In this document: in pieces, positions 9,575 to 21,123 of the stretch
Layout of the letters: every line of letters starts with the position of its first letter
Numbering within the stretch: the stretch's first letter is position 1
Assembly: GCA_020881915.1 (NCBI GenBank)
Contig: JAJFPB010000009.1
Span: 1,984,001 to 2,048,000 of the forward strand
Source: Paramyrothecium sp. XJ0827
Taxonomy: Eukaryota; Ascomycota; Sordariomycetes; Hypocreales; Stachybotryaceae
Direction: 5' to 3'
Length of the DNA stretch: 64,000 bases
Translations under genes and position numbers: made by a program
Notes under the pieces: model-generated
The model's input: only the letters and a program-made list of their open reading frames with translations
Told to the model about the DNA's origin: nothing
Databases searched by the model: none

Positions 9575-11936
9575 CTATAAACCAATTGCATCAAACCCAC
9601 TATTCTGCTCCCATTCGTTTAAAGTTGTGGCGATATCCGCCGTCAACGAATGCCAATAGCCGCCAAGCTCCTCGGAGTGGTCGAGCGCGTCTAAGAGAAG
9701 GCGGAGAGAGTGGCCGAGACCGCTCGACGCAGCCTCGGTAGGTTTCGTAGATATCAGATCCCGGCATAATGGCTTCATCGCCATGACAATTGGCCAGTTA
9801 AGGAACGTCGATTGGATGAAGAATAGAGGGTTGTCTGTTCTTTTGGACGGCCAGTTCAATCGCAATGCACTGGATATCTTGAAAGCCGCGGCTGTGGAGC
9901 GTTTCCTGTATTCCACAGACATGACGGTTGGTAAACCCTGCTGCTGGATTCTTGCAATAGCCGCTTCGTTCAGATGTATTTCAATAGCACAGAGATTCAT
10001 GTGTACTGAGAATGCTATCGGATCCTCCTTCACACTGGCTGCGTTCAGGTGAGACTGCAGTAACGCAGTAAGGTCCATCAGGTTCTTTGCCAGGATGAAA
10101 TGGTTATCCCAGGATCCGGAAGTCTCGTCATGAGAGCTAGGTAGTCTACCGCCCTGGAAGCATCGGTTGACAAACTCAACCATGAGTACGCATGCCCCGT
10201 ACGACGATAATCGGGGTCCACATATAGTTAAATCCTTGCATGCATCTCTCAGGAGAGGTTCTTTTGATAGAGAAAATCCTGCACCTAAGGTACCGGGAGA
10301 CGGCAGGCGAACTTCAATCGTCTAATGCAATAACGTTCAATAAAGACACCTCATATCACAGGTGTCAGATCAGTGCTTACTGAGAGATCTCCAAGTTCGC
10401 ATCGCGTTCCGGTGCGTGTACTAATATGACATTCTAGTCTATGACACGTCAGGAGCAGTAAAATTTCTGACCGAGCGACTCAGTACGCTCAAAGCCTTTT
10501 CTTATTATTGACTCACTGCGAAACTGTCAGTTTTGATGCAGGATGTAAGCCAAATTGTGGAAGGTTTGAAAGCCACCATACCATATATAAAGCCCAGAAG
10601 CAGCGTCGCCGCTCCTCTACCAGTGCCTGATTGTCAGTTGGTGGAAGGTGAGCGCGCAGATCAGTTGCCGAATTACGTTGAGACACATCTCTATCCATCT
10701 GGTCTAAGCCTATGATCTTAGAAAGGCGGGTGAGACGCCCAATACTTATCCACGCTCTAAGCGGCCGCTTTTGCCTGCTCTCGTACCGAATAATAAATAG
10801 GAAAGCTTGGAATAGGTTCAGATCCATGAGATGACTTTCCGCTTGGTCCCTTTCACATAGCTCAGCGTAGGTACGAGCCAGGTTATAGCAGGTATCCTGC
10901 AGATGATGGTATTCTGGGTACAGGGCACAGCCAGTGAGAGCCAAGGCATAACTCAAAGCAGTCAGAGGAGGAGAATGGGGATTGGCAGTAAACTCGGCCG
11001 TAAAGCGGTCTTTGTCGACCCAGGGGAGCGAGTGGTAAATCGTGTCGAAGTAGTTGGTGTGAAGCGTGGCTAAATCTGCCGACGAGATTCGAAGCCTTTC
11101 CTGCTCCTCTTGCAGCATTAAATTCTGAGCCTGCTGGTTCATTGGAGATAGTGAATTCACGCCGACAGAGTCCAAAGCTCCAATGATGGGTCCTGTGCCT
11201 AGCAGCCAAGGCTCGTTGACAGAGGTGGACAAGGTAGGGGTAATGGCAAAATCGTCAAGGTACGGACGGTCGCTCGACGTGCCATTGGCCTCAGGAACGG
11301 AATCAATAACCCATTCAGGTTGATCTCGGTCTATGGATAGCGGATAGGCCGATGCTGTTGCTGCTTGAGAATGGGACTGGGGTGGCCACTGGGGCAAGGC
11401 GGACTGTAGCATTTGCGTATCCGGGCTGGCTGCGATTGCGATAGCGTCAGAGCCTGCGGAGGACTCCTCCGGCTTCTCATTCCGCGGTGGCAAGCATGCC
11501 TCAGCCTTGGCGAGTCGATCGTTGAGTTCGCGAAATTGACGGTCGTAGTCCTTTCTCGACAGCCTCTGCCGGGGCAAATAGCTGCACGGCTGGTTCAATC
11601 GCATGCATCGAGAACATTTCGGTTCGCCTCGATCACAGCGAACCTTTCTCCGGGTCTGCTAATGTTTAACGGTCTGGTCCCCAAACGGACCTCGCGAGAC
11701 TTGATACATCGTGTGCACATGCCTTAGGCGCTTGGTGGAAGGAAAGTATCTGGCAATTAGAAGGCAGAGAACTCACTGTAAGATCATCAGATTTCGTTCA
11801 CGTCTCATCAAATAGAGCAAGAAAAGAAACCACCAGGTGTGAATTGGTGGTGTGGATGAATAATTGGGCAATTCAAGTCGCAGAGGCATTCGCGAAGAAC
11901 AATTTACGTACCACAAACATCGCAGGCTTGCAGCAT
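9575..11936 (-). CDS. Zn2Cys6 fungal transcription factor, zinc-cluster exon junction out of frame
   Basis: Exons inferred at 11655-10517, 10420-10381 (40 nt) and 10321-9575 splice in frame. The body has the second part of a Zn2Cys6 cluster (RRKVRCDRG...CSRCMRLNQPCSY), a coiled-coil linker with RQFRELNDRLAKAEA, and a fungal_trans domain (the region around SYALALTGCALYPEY to RRRCFWALYMVWWL). The first CxxC pair, ACDVC, lies in a short exon at 11936-11913, next to a GTACGT donor; however the donor leaves one extra G, so the canonical C-x2-C-x6-C spacing is met only if that G is absent. Either an unusual splice, an assembly indel or a broken gene. Position between the decarboxylase and tyrosinase suggests a local pathway regulator. 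Confidence 0.75.
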
Positions 11937-12853
11937 GTTATTCCAGATCAGGCCATGTGGCCACTGGTAGTTGGCGAGTGGGTTTTTCGAAGGATCAGTC
12001 TTAATCTCGGCCTTGATGCTGGAGCACGCAAAGACAAGCTCTCGGCAATGAAGACAGAAGGACCAACGAGGCTTGGGATGGTGAAAGTGGAGGTCTTTGA
12101 TGACTAACTTGGCCAAGGATCTGAGGCCCAATGGCGAAAGGGACCAAGGATCTTGTCTGTGGTTCCTTACCTATCCCCTTAAGCGTGATATGACCTGCTT
12201 CAATGCCATGGGATGACGCTCTGCACAGGAAGCTTACTGAATTACCGGGTGAGGGCAGGATAAAGTATTGTACACTGCATAAACTTAACAGGTGTGAAGC
12301 AGCAGTAGTCTAGCGGTGGTGCAGAATTGTAGATCCCCTCGAAACTGTGACAGGTGAGTTCAGCTACCCTAGATGGGCGCCATGTTCATCAACGGCGGAA
12401 TCCAAGGCAAATTGCAGAAACTGCAGGACATGAAAGATCTTTAATGCCAGGGTTAAACACTCGCGATGTTAATGTTCTGGTCATGGTAGATAAGAATAAT
12501 CAAATGTGGAAGCATCCATCTAGCTTGTTATTCATCTGGGCAGCACAACTTCACATAGCAACAGCAGCTATCATACAGCGTTTTGACTAGACATAAAGAA
12601 TCACTCGCTGTCAGGTGAAATCCTGAGGCGTAGTGATATGCCGGTCCATGACAGACTACAATTACAGAGAACTGCTAAGGAGGATTGAAGCAGATGAGAT
12701 CAACGTATAAGAATTACGTCGGTGCCTGCTTCTGGCTTTGACAATCTCCATCACATGAGCGACTGGCAAGAATGGTTGGTATGGACGTATTTCGTACATC
12801 GTCCAGCTTTGCTGCACTCGACAAAGTACACTTCCATAAGCGAACTACATTCT
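11937..12853. other. Intergenic, no supported gene
   Basis: Spacer between the 5' end of the Zn2Cys6 gene and the 3' end of the tyrosinase. Several short open frames are present on both strands but none has recognisable content or convincing splice partners. Confidence 0.4.
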
Positions 12854-14375
12854 CTAAAGGTAAATGTAACAGAACGGACTATTTCCAAGTGTATCGAAAG
12901 CGTCCTTCAACGGAATCGATGCGCCATTGACACCAATATCCAGCAAATCCGAAATAACAGCATCGCGACTGGGGGGATTGTTACTCATTGTGATTGTGCC
13001 GGAGATGGTATCAGAAATACGAGGATGCAAAACCTGCCAAATCCAGTAGATGCGGTCGACCATTGCATGGTGTAAGAAAAAAGTCGGGTCGCTCGGAGAT
13101 GAGTATACATCGCTAGCATCGCCACCGGCCACGAAATGACCCGCAGCATGCATGCCAATAAAACCATCGGGAAACCGGCCTTGAAGCTCATTCTGAAACA
13201 GAGCAATGGAGTGAGAGGCTGGTCCGATGGTGATGTTGAGGAGATTATTGGCGTTCATGTACTTCATTGGAGTATTGGTCAAATCACGCCTCAGACAACG
13301 AGGGTTGTAACCCAGCGGCCCGCTAGGGCTTGGCGGTAAATCTATCATGCCGGGTCGAACAGGTCCAAGGTTCACGACCATACTGAGACATGCTTGTTAG
13401 CCCATTGAGACTTGCAATAGCCCAGCCCGGCTCATGGTAGAGCAGGTGAAAGGCATAATAGCCCATTGTGACGTTGAGCCAAAATGGAGGGCTCGTAGAA
13501 AAAAAACCAAACTTACTCTTTAAAAGGACCGTCTTTGATGCAGCCGCCACCTTGTCCCGGAGGAAGAAAGATGCCTTCTCTTCCTACAAGGATTCCACCG
13601 TGCTTAACATATGAACCAGTGCCTCCGAAGCTGGTGCTGCTGCCATCGTAGACTGCTGACTTGGTCATATCGTTCTGGTGGGCAAACCAATTCCAATACT
13701 AAGGAGCTTGGTCAGCAACTAATGGAAATTGCCACTTGAGGGGTTATGATCTCACCGGCTGGGCACCTTTGTAGCCACATTCATCTCGGAGGGCCTTCTC
13801 ATAGGCCCAAACGAAGTATCGGTGCCATGTCAGGAAGTTGCCCTAGTAGATTCCCTTAGTACTGAGACTATGACGTGTAACAAGGGAGCATTGCGAATAT
13901 CAGTGCGGCAGGGAGGGATGCTTACAGTACGGTGGATTTGAGGCGTCTTGTCGATGTGGATGGCAAGAAAGTCGTCGAATCTAGACCTCACGCCCGGAGC
14001 CCAGTTACGATCGGACTTAGACGGCTTCTTCTGAAGGCATTTGACAGCATCGATATAGCTTGTGCGTTCTTTGGCACTCAAGGCAGCCCTAACTCAACGT
14101 GGCAAGGTTAGTGATTGGTGAATTGTGAGTCGAAGCCTAGGTAGTATAACCCAGGAATGTGGTTGAACTCACCAGTCTTTGCGGACAGTGGCAGTGAAAA
14201 TATTGCAGGTGTTCCCGGAGCGCTTGGTGTTGGCAGTTTCCAGGTCCTCCAGAGCTTGAATTGCCTCTTTATTGAGGTCAAGGATCAAAGCGCTTGCATC
14301 CTCTGGCTGGCGGGTGTTGAGAGCGCCGGCGACAGCCGAAAGTCCGAAGGTAACCAAGAAGCAGGTGAAACGCAT
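12854..14375 (-). CDS. Secreted tyrosinase (387 aa)
   Basis: Five exons (14375-14173, 14088-13926, 13842-13756, 13698-13517, 13382-12854) sum to 388 codons. The start MRFTCFLVTFGLSAVAGAL gives a signal peptide; an ATG nine codons upstream would weaken it. CuA ligands are H112, H120 and H129 (AIHIDKTPQIH, TWHRYF). CuB ligands are H290, H294 (GMHAAGH) and H317 in FFLHHAMVDR. The FCYIYL end is typical of the short secreted fungal class. The enzyme oxidises mono- and diphenols to quinones outside the cell or in the secretory path. The D-V/P-rich linker CNPRCLRRDL is also usual. It lies next to an amino-acid decarboxylase and a regulator, so its natural phenol could be a decarboxylated aromatic amine, which is a guess. 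Confidence 0.95.
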
Positions 14376-16879
14376 GTTGACGTGGGGAGAGGAAAACGAC
14401 ACTCCTTTCCAATTCTACACGCAAGCAGGGATTGAGAAGACAGCCGAATGAGTGCAAGGCTGGTCAAAACGCCTGGGACGAACTTGATTGGAACTGCTGA
14501 CGTGTGAATTCCGCATTAAAATGGCTTGCATGCCGTATATGTAGTCTGGCTCGTGGCTTACAAGGTTGCTTACGCAAACCGACAGGGTCGGCATTGCCCA
14601 GGATAGCCACGGCGATGGATGAACTGATGAAAGCTCCAGAACAAGGGCTCCAGGTTCAGTAGGGGTCAATATTGCCACATTAGCAGTTAGATCTAGCAAG
14701 TAAAAGCAATAAAGGCCTCACGCCCGCAAGGGACCCGGCAGCTGCAGGTGCTCCGGCTTGTACAGGGCGGCGCACGGTAAGAACGATGCCCAGCTTCAGG
14801 GACGCACATTTCGTATTCAAGCAATATTCAGTGCGGTCCAAGAAAAAGAACCCCTCTTATTTCCAATAGCTCGTCCGCCATTGACGTGATGCTTGAGGAA
14901 GCGAGGCAGGGTACAACTCTGGGAGCATCGCCATGAACAGGTCGCCAAGACAAGCTCAGGGGCAACCAACGCGAGACCATGTCAACGATGATGGGTCGGG
15001 CCTGCCAAGATGCTTTCGTTATGCTCACGAAAGTAGGGCAATCAAAGCAGCAAATTTCTGGAGCACCTAACACTTGGCAGCGGGACAAGGATCTGATTCC
15101 TTCCCCTCACTCCCGTCTTCTCCAGTGTGAGCAGGGGATCCATCACCCCCTCGACTCAATCAAATGATGGTGCCAGACCCACAAACGGGGAGCACGCTTC
15201 GACATCCGACACATGGATAACCATAATCCTTAACAAAGTTATAAAAGCCTTTGCTTAATATGATTGAAACGCCACAGTCAAAACATGTTCACCGAACAGT
15301 CCACCGGGACCTTGACGTGCCCGAAGAACCGCCTCAAACGCTTCTGCATCGCAAGGCATTTTGATTAAATTATGCTGCAAGTCTGAACAAATCTTGTATG
15401 AAGGTTTGAGAAAATTTTGGGGGTCAGCTACAACATGCATTCGCCACGTTTCTAAAATGTCTTGACAACCAACTGCAGCACACACCAGCCAATGATGCCC
15501 CCTGCGCGAGTTGTAGGCCCCAATATCCCGGTACTTTTTACCATGTAATTGGTGCGCTTCCAAGATGGCGATGCATGTGATAATTGAAGGAGTTATTGCA
15601 CGTAAGCGAGCTCCAAGGGCTGTCGGCATATTTGACACTGAAAGGGGGTTACGGAACGAAAGAAATATGTTTGGGCCATTTACGAATATTGAATTGATAG
15701 AACTAATGATGAGAACCTTCGAAAGTCAATCATATCATGAAAATTTTCCAGATTGGCGTCTTTAGGCTAAACGTACGATCATGTGCGCATAAACACCATG
15801 GTAGGAAGGTGTCTGTGGCAACTCTTTTTGGTGCTCTACACAGGCAAGCATCGTACTACCCCAGGTGCTGCTCCCGATGTTGCCTACAAATTAGCCCAGA
15901 CAAATCAAGCAAGATCATCATCCATATCCATGCCTCCGGATTCCCTGGATGGATATCTTGTGATTATTGGCCAATGCGGAAAATGCAGGCCCTGCACATG
16001 CACATGCAAGCATATACAGGGGCTTGAGACCAAAGCGGCGCATCAGCTGGAGCAAGGATACAGTTCAATCCTTCCATGCAACGAGGGTTTGCTAAAACTT
16101 CATGATTGGTTCTTTGGCTGCAACTATCTACTTGTGTTTGCCACAGGATCCATAAGCGAGGTTTCAAGCTTGAGAGGCGCATGTCCCGGTGTCGTGGTTC
16201 TTCCAACTCATGGCTCACGTGGTATTACCCCGTCGGTAGCGAAGCCAGAAGCTGTGGCTGCATATTGTTGTTGGTACTCCCTGATGCAAATACCTAATGT
16301 AATGTCATTATGGTGTGAGGGAGAGTCGGGCATTTGCAGCTCTGACTTTTCTGTCCCGGTGGACAGATAGGCTATTTGACGACTGGGCAAGGTCCTGTAA
16401 TTATGCTAAATCTACCCCTGTGGCCGTTCTGTCGAATCGGTGAGCCCTGATTGCTTTTTGTTCTCCAGGATCATTCTGGCCTGGCCTTCGCCTCTGGCAA
16501 TGATTTGGATAAAGATTAAGCCCCTGGGGTGCCGGGGATCGCGGAATCTTCGCCTAGGCTTGAGTGTACTGCCTGTTCAAGTATGACATATCCTGAGACA
16601 AACTGCGATTGCACACATCTCTACGATGTTCTTTCCGTGAAAAGCTGAAGCGAGACCACCAGGTCTCAATGTCAACCTTGTAACCGTCAAGGGAGCTCTT
16701 CTTGATATAAGTCTCCAGAAGGAAGGCTGCCCCAGAAAACCTCTGGCGCTTGTCGTTCGAGTCTTTCTCTTTTCGTGTGATTATCGATCCGACCGTTAGG
16801 TGATACGATAAACGCGATTCGACGTTCCACTTTGATCCTGGTCAGCTCTTCCAACGACTTACTGTTACAGTGGACAATC
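14376..16879. other. 2.5-kb intergenic region with two weak unassigned open frames
   Basis: No recognisable gene. Two frames are longer than expected by chance but match nothing I know: 15255-15638 minus (127 aa) and 15783-16370 plus (195 aa, Cys-rich with a CGKCRPCTCTCK cluster, start MRINTMVGRCLWQLFLVLY giving a possible signal anchor). Neither has clear promoter or splice support. Low support for either being a gene. Confidence 0.3.
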
Positions 16880-18222
16880 ATGTCGACGACTCCACCACTA
16901 CCGCCCCTCACTCCGGCACAGGAGGCGGAAACCAACCTGCCGAGAATCATGGGCATCACGGCTGCATTTCACTTTCTGGCGCTTAGCTTTGTTGTAGTGC
17001 GGCTTTACATCAGGTTCTTCGTCATTAAGGCTCCCAAACTTGATGATGTATTCATGATACTGGCCACAGTAGGTTACCTACCCTCATGAATTCGGTCCCC
17101 TACAAACTACGGATGCTGAGGGTTGTTTTCACCTAGCTGGGAGCGCTCTGTGGCATGATATGCATTATTCTACAGGCGCCTCGTGGACTCGGTAGACATC
17201 GCCAAATCATCACGGACGAGAATTTCAAGACACTCCGGCTGCTGAATTGGGTATACTCTCTCATTTGCGTCATCATCTCGTTCAGCCTGCTTAAGATCTC
17301 AATCGCTCTTTCCCTCCTGCGACTGAGCCGTGTGCGGTGGTACATTTGTTCGTTGTATGCCCTTATAGGTCAGTTGTATCCCCTTTTGTATCAAAGATGC
17401 CACACTTCTTTGGGTTTCCTTGCTGATAACGGTGCCGGTTCGAACAGGTTTCATCGTTTGTTACACAATCGTTGCACTGGGCTCGTTTTTTGCCTTTTGT
17501 ACACCCATCGCATCCAACTGGGATGCTTCGGTCAAGGCAAAGTGCTACAGCCGTGAGCTCTTCGTCGCATTCTCGATCCTCAATAATTGTCAGTCGACTT
17601 GCCACTGGTGACCCGTTGTGAAGTATGCAAGACGAATGCTGACCTTCTGCTAGCCTGTAGCATGTTCTCCGACGTCGTCTGCGCAACCCTGCCGATCCCG
17701 ATTATATGGACCTTGCAAATGAAGCTTCGCACTCGCGTATACCTGGTCATCGTTTTAAGTCTCGGCTACTTGACTGTCGGCATGGGAGGTGTTAAAGCGT
17801 ATTGGCAGATTGGAGCGAAACGCAACCCGGATTCTTGGTTCGAACACAATATCCAGTTCTACGGATTCCTCCAGTTCAACTTGGGGATAATCGTGGCCTG
17901 CGCGCCAACCTTACGGCCGCTACTTGGTCGTGCACTCAAGCTATCCAGCCGGGACAAATTTTCCGGCGGTTACTACGCAGACAGCAAGTCGAGAAAGGCA
18001 GGGCAAGATGCATCGAAGCGTCGCACGACGATGAACCCCCAGGAGTTTGAACTCGACAATGCAAGCGGCTTCGACAATAACCGAAAGATACACACAACCA
18101 TCCGAGGTGAAAGTGCTATCTACGAGAAGCGTAATGGGGATCATTCAGGCAGCGAAGAGTTGATCTTGCAGCAGACTGAGCGCAAAGGCATACTAAAAAC
18201 CACTGAGATAGAAATGCGGTAG
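16880..18222 (+). CDS. Rhodopsin-domain integral membrane protein, PTH11/SAT4-like (376 aa)
   Basis: Exons 16880-17068, 17137-17368, 17448-17588 and 17654-18222 join in frame. About seven apolar segments can be counted: FHFLALSFVVVRLYIRFFV, the ILATLGALCGMICII region, LLNWVYSLICVIISFSLLK, GFIVCYTIVALGSFFAF, FSDVVCATLPIPIIWTL, VYLVIVLSLGYLTVGM and FLQFNLGIIVACAPTLRPLL. The short arginine-anchored first helix, the D-D-x-F after it, the LP-IP-x-x-W motif and ACAPTLRPL are marks of the fungal rhodopsin-like family. A hydrophilic tail of about 110 residues follows. Plasma-membrane location and a sensing role are inferred from the family. CFEM domain is absent. Confidence 0.9.
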
Positions 18223-18917
18223 GGATTGGCATAGTAAACCTCTGGATCCATTAGTTACTCATGGTGTCGTTACAAAAGATCATTGGCAAAGCCAGGAGAT
18301 TAGACCACAAGGGTTACGCGGTCACACCGGGAAGTACGGGCCAAACAGGATACACACTAAAAAGTTGAACACAAGTAATCATCGTCAAAATGCACCAGAA
18401 AATCGGTGATCTGTTGGGCTTCCAAACCACTTGGATGACATAATTAAATATCGATAGGCCTCAATCTCCATGTCGTATGATGCTGCCCCGATCCGGGTAT
18501 TGGCGTCGATGACACCATGATCAGTAGTGACGGAGACACGGACACCGAAAAAGGCAAATGTTGTTGAGTCTGTTGCTCATAGAGAGCGCGTCGGTCCTCC
18601 CAGCCTCTTTGTTAAATTTGTTGCTTCGACCTATGGGTGGCTGAGGAAGCTCCGATGATGTGTGGTATCCGCCAGCTTTTGTAGGTCCACCGTTGTTCAG
18701 GTTTGACAATGGCAGAAGTAATGGAAGCTGCGTTGGCCTCAGACCCGCCCATCTGGAGACTAGGTGTACCGCCAGAGCAGGTTTCAGGGCGCACTGATCT
18801 TCTCTTTGAAGGTTTTGAAGTGAATCCTTCTGTCCAGAACCTGAATCCACCTATCTCAAAAAGATCATCGCCTCACCATGTGAGACCAGCGTCCATCTGA
18901 CTCTGTGTTCAGCCGAC
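18223..18917. other. Convergent 3' flanks, no gene seen
   Basis: Between the stop of the membrane protein and the stop of the kinase-like gene. Short frames only. Confidence 0.45.
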
Positions 18918-19760
18918 TTATAACGCCTGAATGACTGTCCTCGTGGTAGTAGAGCCACGCCCTGTCTCCTCAGCCAACTCAGCCGGGAGTGACTTGAGTT
19001 CCGCTTCCGCTAGTTCCTTCTCATAGTCTTGCGCGTGCTCAAAGTCCACCAGACGAATATTTCCATCAGGAGTATCTTCGATAATGAAGTTGTAGCGGTT
19101 TATGTCGCCATGCACGAGGCCCAAGTCTCCCAGTCCGTGTAACCGTTTCAGCAGAGCCTCGCAGCGGTCTAGGTCGGATGAACACGCAAACCTGCCCTCC
19201 AACTTTTCCATAAGGAAGCCAATCACGCGGCCGTTCTCTGTCAAATGGCCCAGGAACTGCGGCGCAATGGAGGGCCCATCTTGAGGCCGTTGGCTTTCCG
19301 TCAAAACGCAATACGCCCACGTCTCGCGGGTGATATTCGGAATGTGCCACTCAAAGCAGGCGATTTTGGCGACGGCTGCTTGGCCTTGGTACAAGGTCTC
19401 GAAGACGCCTGACCGGTGTCGTTTTACGTGTGGCAAGGACAGCACGTCGATTCTGGTCTTGTGCCATGTGAACGTAACACCTTGCAGCGGATCGGCTGAG
19501 GCGATTAGAACAAGAGCCCCGTTCTCATTACGAGCGAGGTCGAATTTGCCACCTGACGTGTCCGGAAAGCTGGGCAGTTGGGGGATGAGTAGGTAGGGGT
19601 GGCACATGGTGTCCTCGTCAAAGATGTTGGTGGCAATTGTCAGATAGTAGATCCGCTCTCCCTTTCGGATGCGATACACCCCTTCTTCATCGGATATCTC
19701 TTGAGAGAGAATCTCCATGGAGTTCTCCCCGATACTACTTTCCGTAGACATAGTAGGCAA
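18918..19760 (-). CDS. Protein-kinase-fold protein, fungal kinase-like (280 aa)
   Basis: Intronless. The last third carries the small-kinase signature: LLKRLHGLGDLGLVHGDINRYNFII, where HGD...N is the catalytic loop, and RLVDFEHA, where DFE replaces DFG. FEWHIPNITRETWAYCVL and the PQFLGHL/GFLMEKLEG stretch correspond to the hinge region. A glycine-rich loop and the VAIK-type lysine are weak (QAAVAKIACFEW holds a candidate lysine). The layout fits the fungal APH/RIO-like group that databases often mislabel as alpha-galactosidase A precursor. Substrate unknown. A second ATG three codons in is an equally good start. Confidence 0.75.
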   Translation of the reverse strand: MPTMSTESSIGENSMEILSQEISDEEGVYRIRKGERIYYLTIATNIFDEDTMCHPYLLIPQLPSFPDTSGGKFDLARNENGALVLIASADPLQGVTFTWHKTRIDVLSLPHVKRHRSGVFETLYQGQAAVAKIACFEWHIPNITRETWAYCVLTESQRPQDGPSIAPQFLGHLTENGRVIGFLMEKLEGRFACSSDLDRCEALLKRLHGLGDLGLVHGDINRYNFIIEDTPDGNIRLVDFEHAQDYEKELAEAELKSLPAELAEETGRGSTTTRTVIQAL

Positions 19761-21123
19761 GGTGGCTGTGGCTGGTCGAGCATTGCATGGGCCCGTTGAC
19801 TTAAGATGAAACTCGGCCTTGATTGTTCTGAAGTAAGGTCACGTGGCCAAGGTTGGTCCGCCGCATGATCGGAAATAAGAGCAGACCAATCTGGGCGACC
19901 GACCCAATTGGCGCTTGTTAGCCGCCTGGTGTTCATGACTCCGTGCAAATCATGTCGTGGCCGAGGTGCCATTCACCGTTATATAAGCGGACAATCTGAA
20001 TGCCCTTACCTTTTTGAGGCCCCTTTGCTCCAAGGTTTGGGCTTAGGTTAACATCCTACGGAATACGACCCGGAGTCTCTTCTCTGAGGGTCCGGTAGGA
20101 TTTCCCGAGTACCTTGTCAAAACAAAGATGAAGCTCCGAGAACAACTCCGGCGGTTCGCCGCAATGATATTCAAGGCTAGCCTAGACCACTAAGACGCTC
20201 CTTTCAACCAGACGAGGCAATATCCAATAAATCAGCGCAGTGCAGTTGCAGCTTACGGAAAAATAACCATGGCGATTTGATGCTCGTGGTCATCATGGTG
20301 GGAGACGGAGGGGATTTTTGACCTGCCGAAACGACTCGCGTGCTTGTGCAACACGGCAGAGCAGGTTGAGTGCACCATGTGGGTATGGTGTTGAAATCCG
20401 ATGACGCACTGAAACAAATGCCAAAAGAGCTACTCGCAACGTCATAAAGAATGTATGTATCATCCTTTGACCCACGGTCAGAACAGCCTTCTGCGCGACG
20501 TGTACTGGAAATTTGAGAGAGATACTCTAAGGTTTTGGCCAAAGAGGCTGATTTCGGGGAGGTGGACGAAGAAGAAGCGCTGAAGATCAGAGGGTGAAGT
20601 TGATAAGGTGTAATGTCACTCAGGTCTTACGAAAGAAGGGCCAATCTTCTGCTACAACAGGTGCTAGTTATCTGCATTGCAGGAGATGTTTTGAGAGCTT
20701 TGGGCGCTCATAAAATTTGGACAGGTGGTACACATGAGCATTCTAGCTAGAACCTAAGATGTCTACATACGTGCAAAGATCAAGACATAGGCAGCTCCTG
20801 AACTTGGGAGTCCGCATTGACGTGGAAGAGCGTCTCTCGTGTGATGATGGTCACTCAGGGAGTACAATGAACAGTCTTTTAGACTAATATCTAGGAAACC
20901 CATGAGCCTCATCCACAGGTTCGTGTTTCCTCCCTGATTATCGCAGATCATGCAGCTAAGATCTAAGAGGATTCCACATTTGGAACAAAAACAAATTCAA
21001 TTCTAGCATGCTTAACTCCTCTGGCTTGTGATTCCTCGCCAAATATCCAAATTCTAAAAGTTTCCTGTGTCTGCTATCGAATAGAAAACCAAAAAGCATT
21101 TCCCTTACTGAGAATGAAATGTT
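19761..21123. other. 1.4-kb intergenic, no supported gene
   Basis: Contains short frames only (the longest, 20542-20204 minus, 112 aa, Ser-rich, is unrecognised). No features I can support beyond the promoter of the kinase-like gene at the left end. Confidence 0.35.

Noticed and set aside
5232..16400. PKS/NRPS-type cluster
   Set aside because: No ketosynthase, adenylation or carrier motifs are present in any frame of this region.
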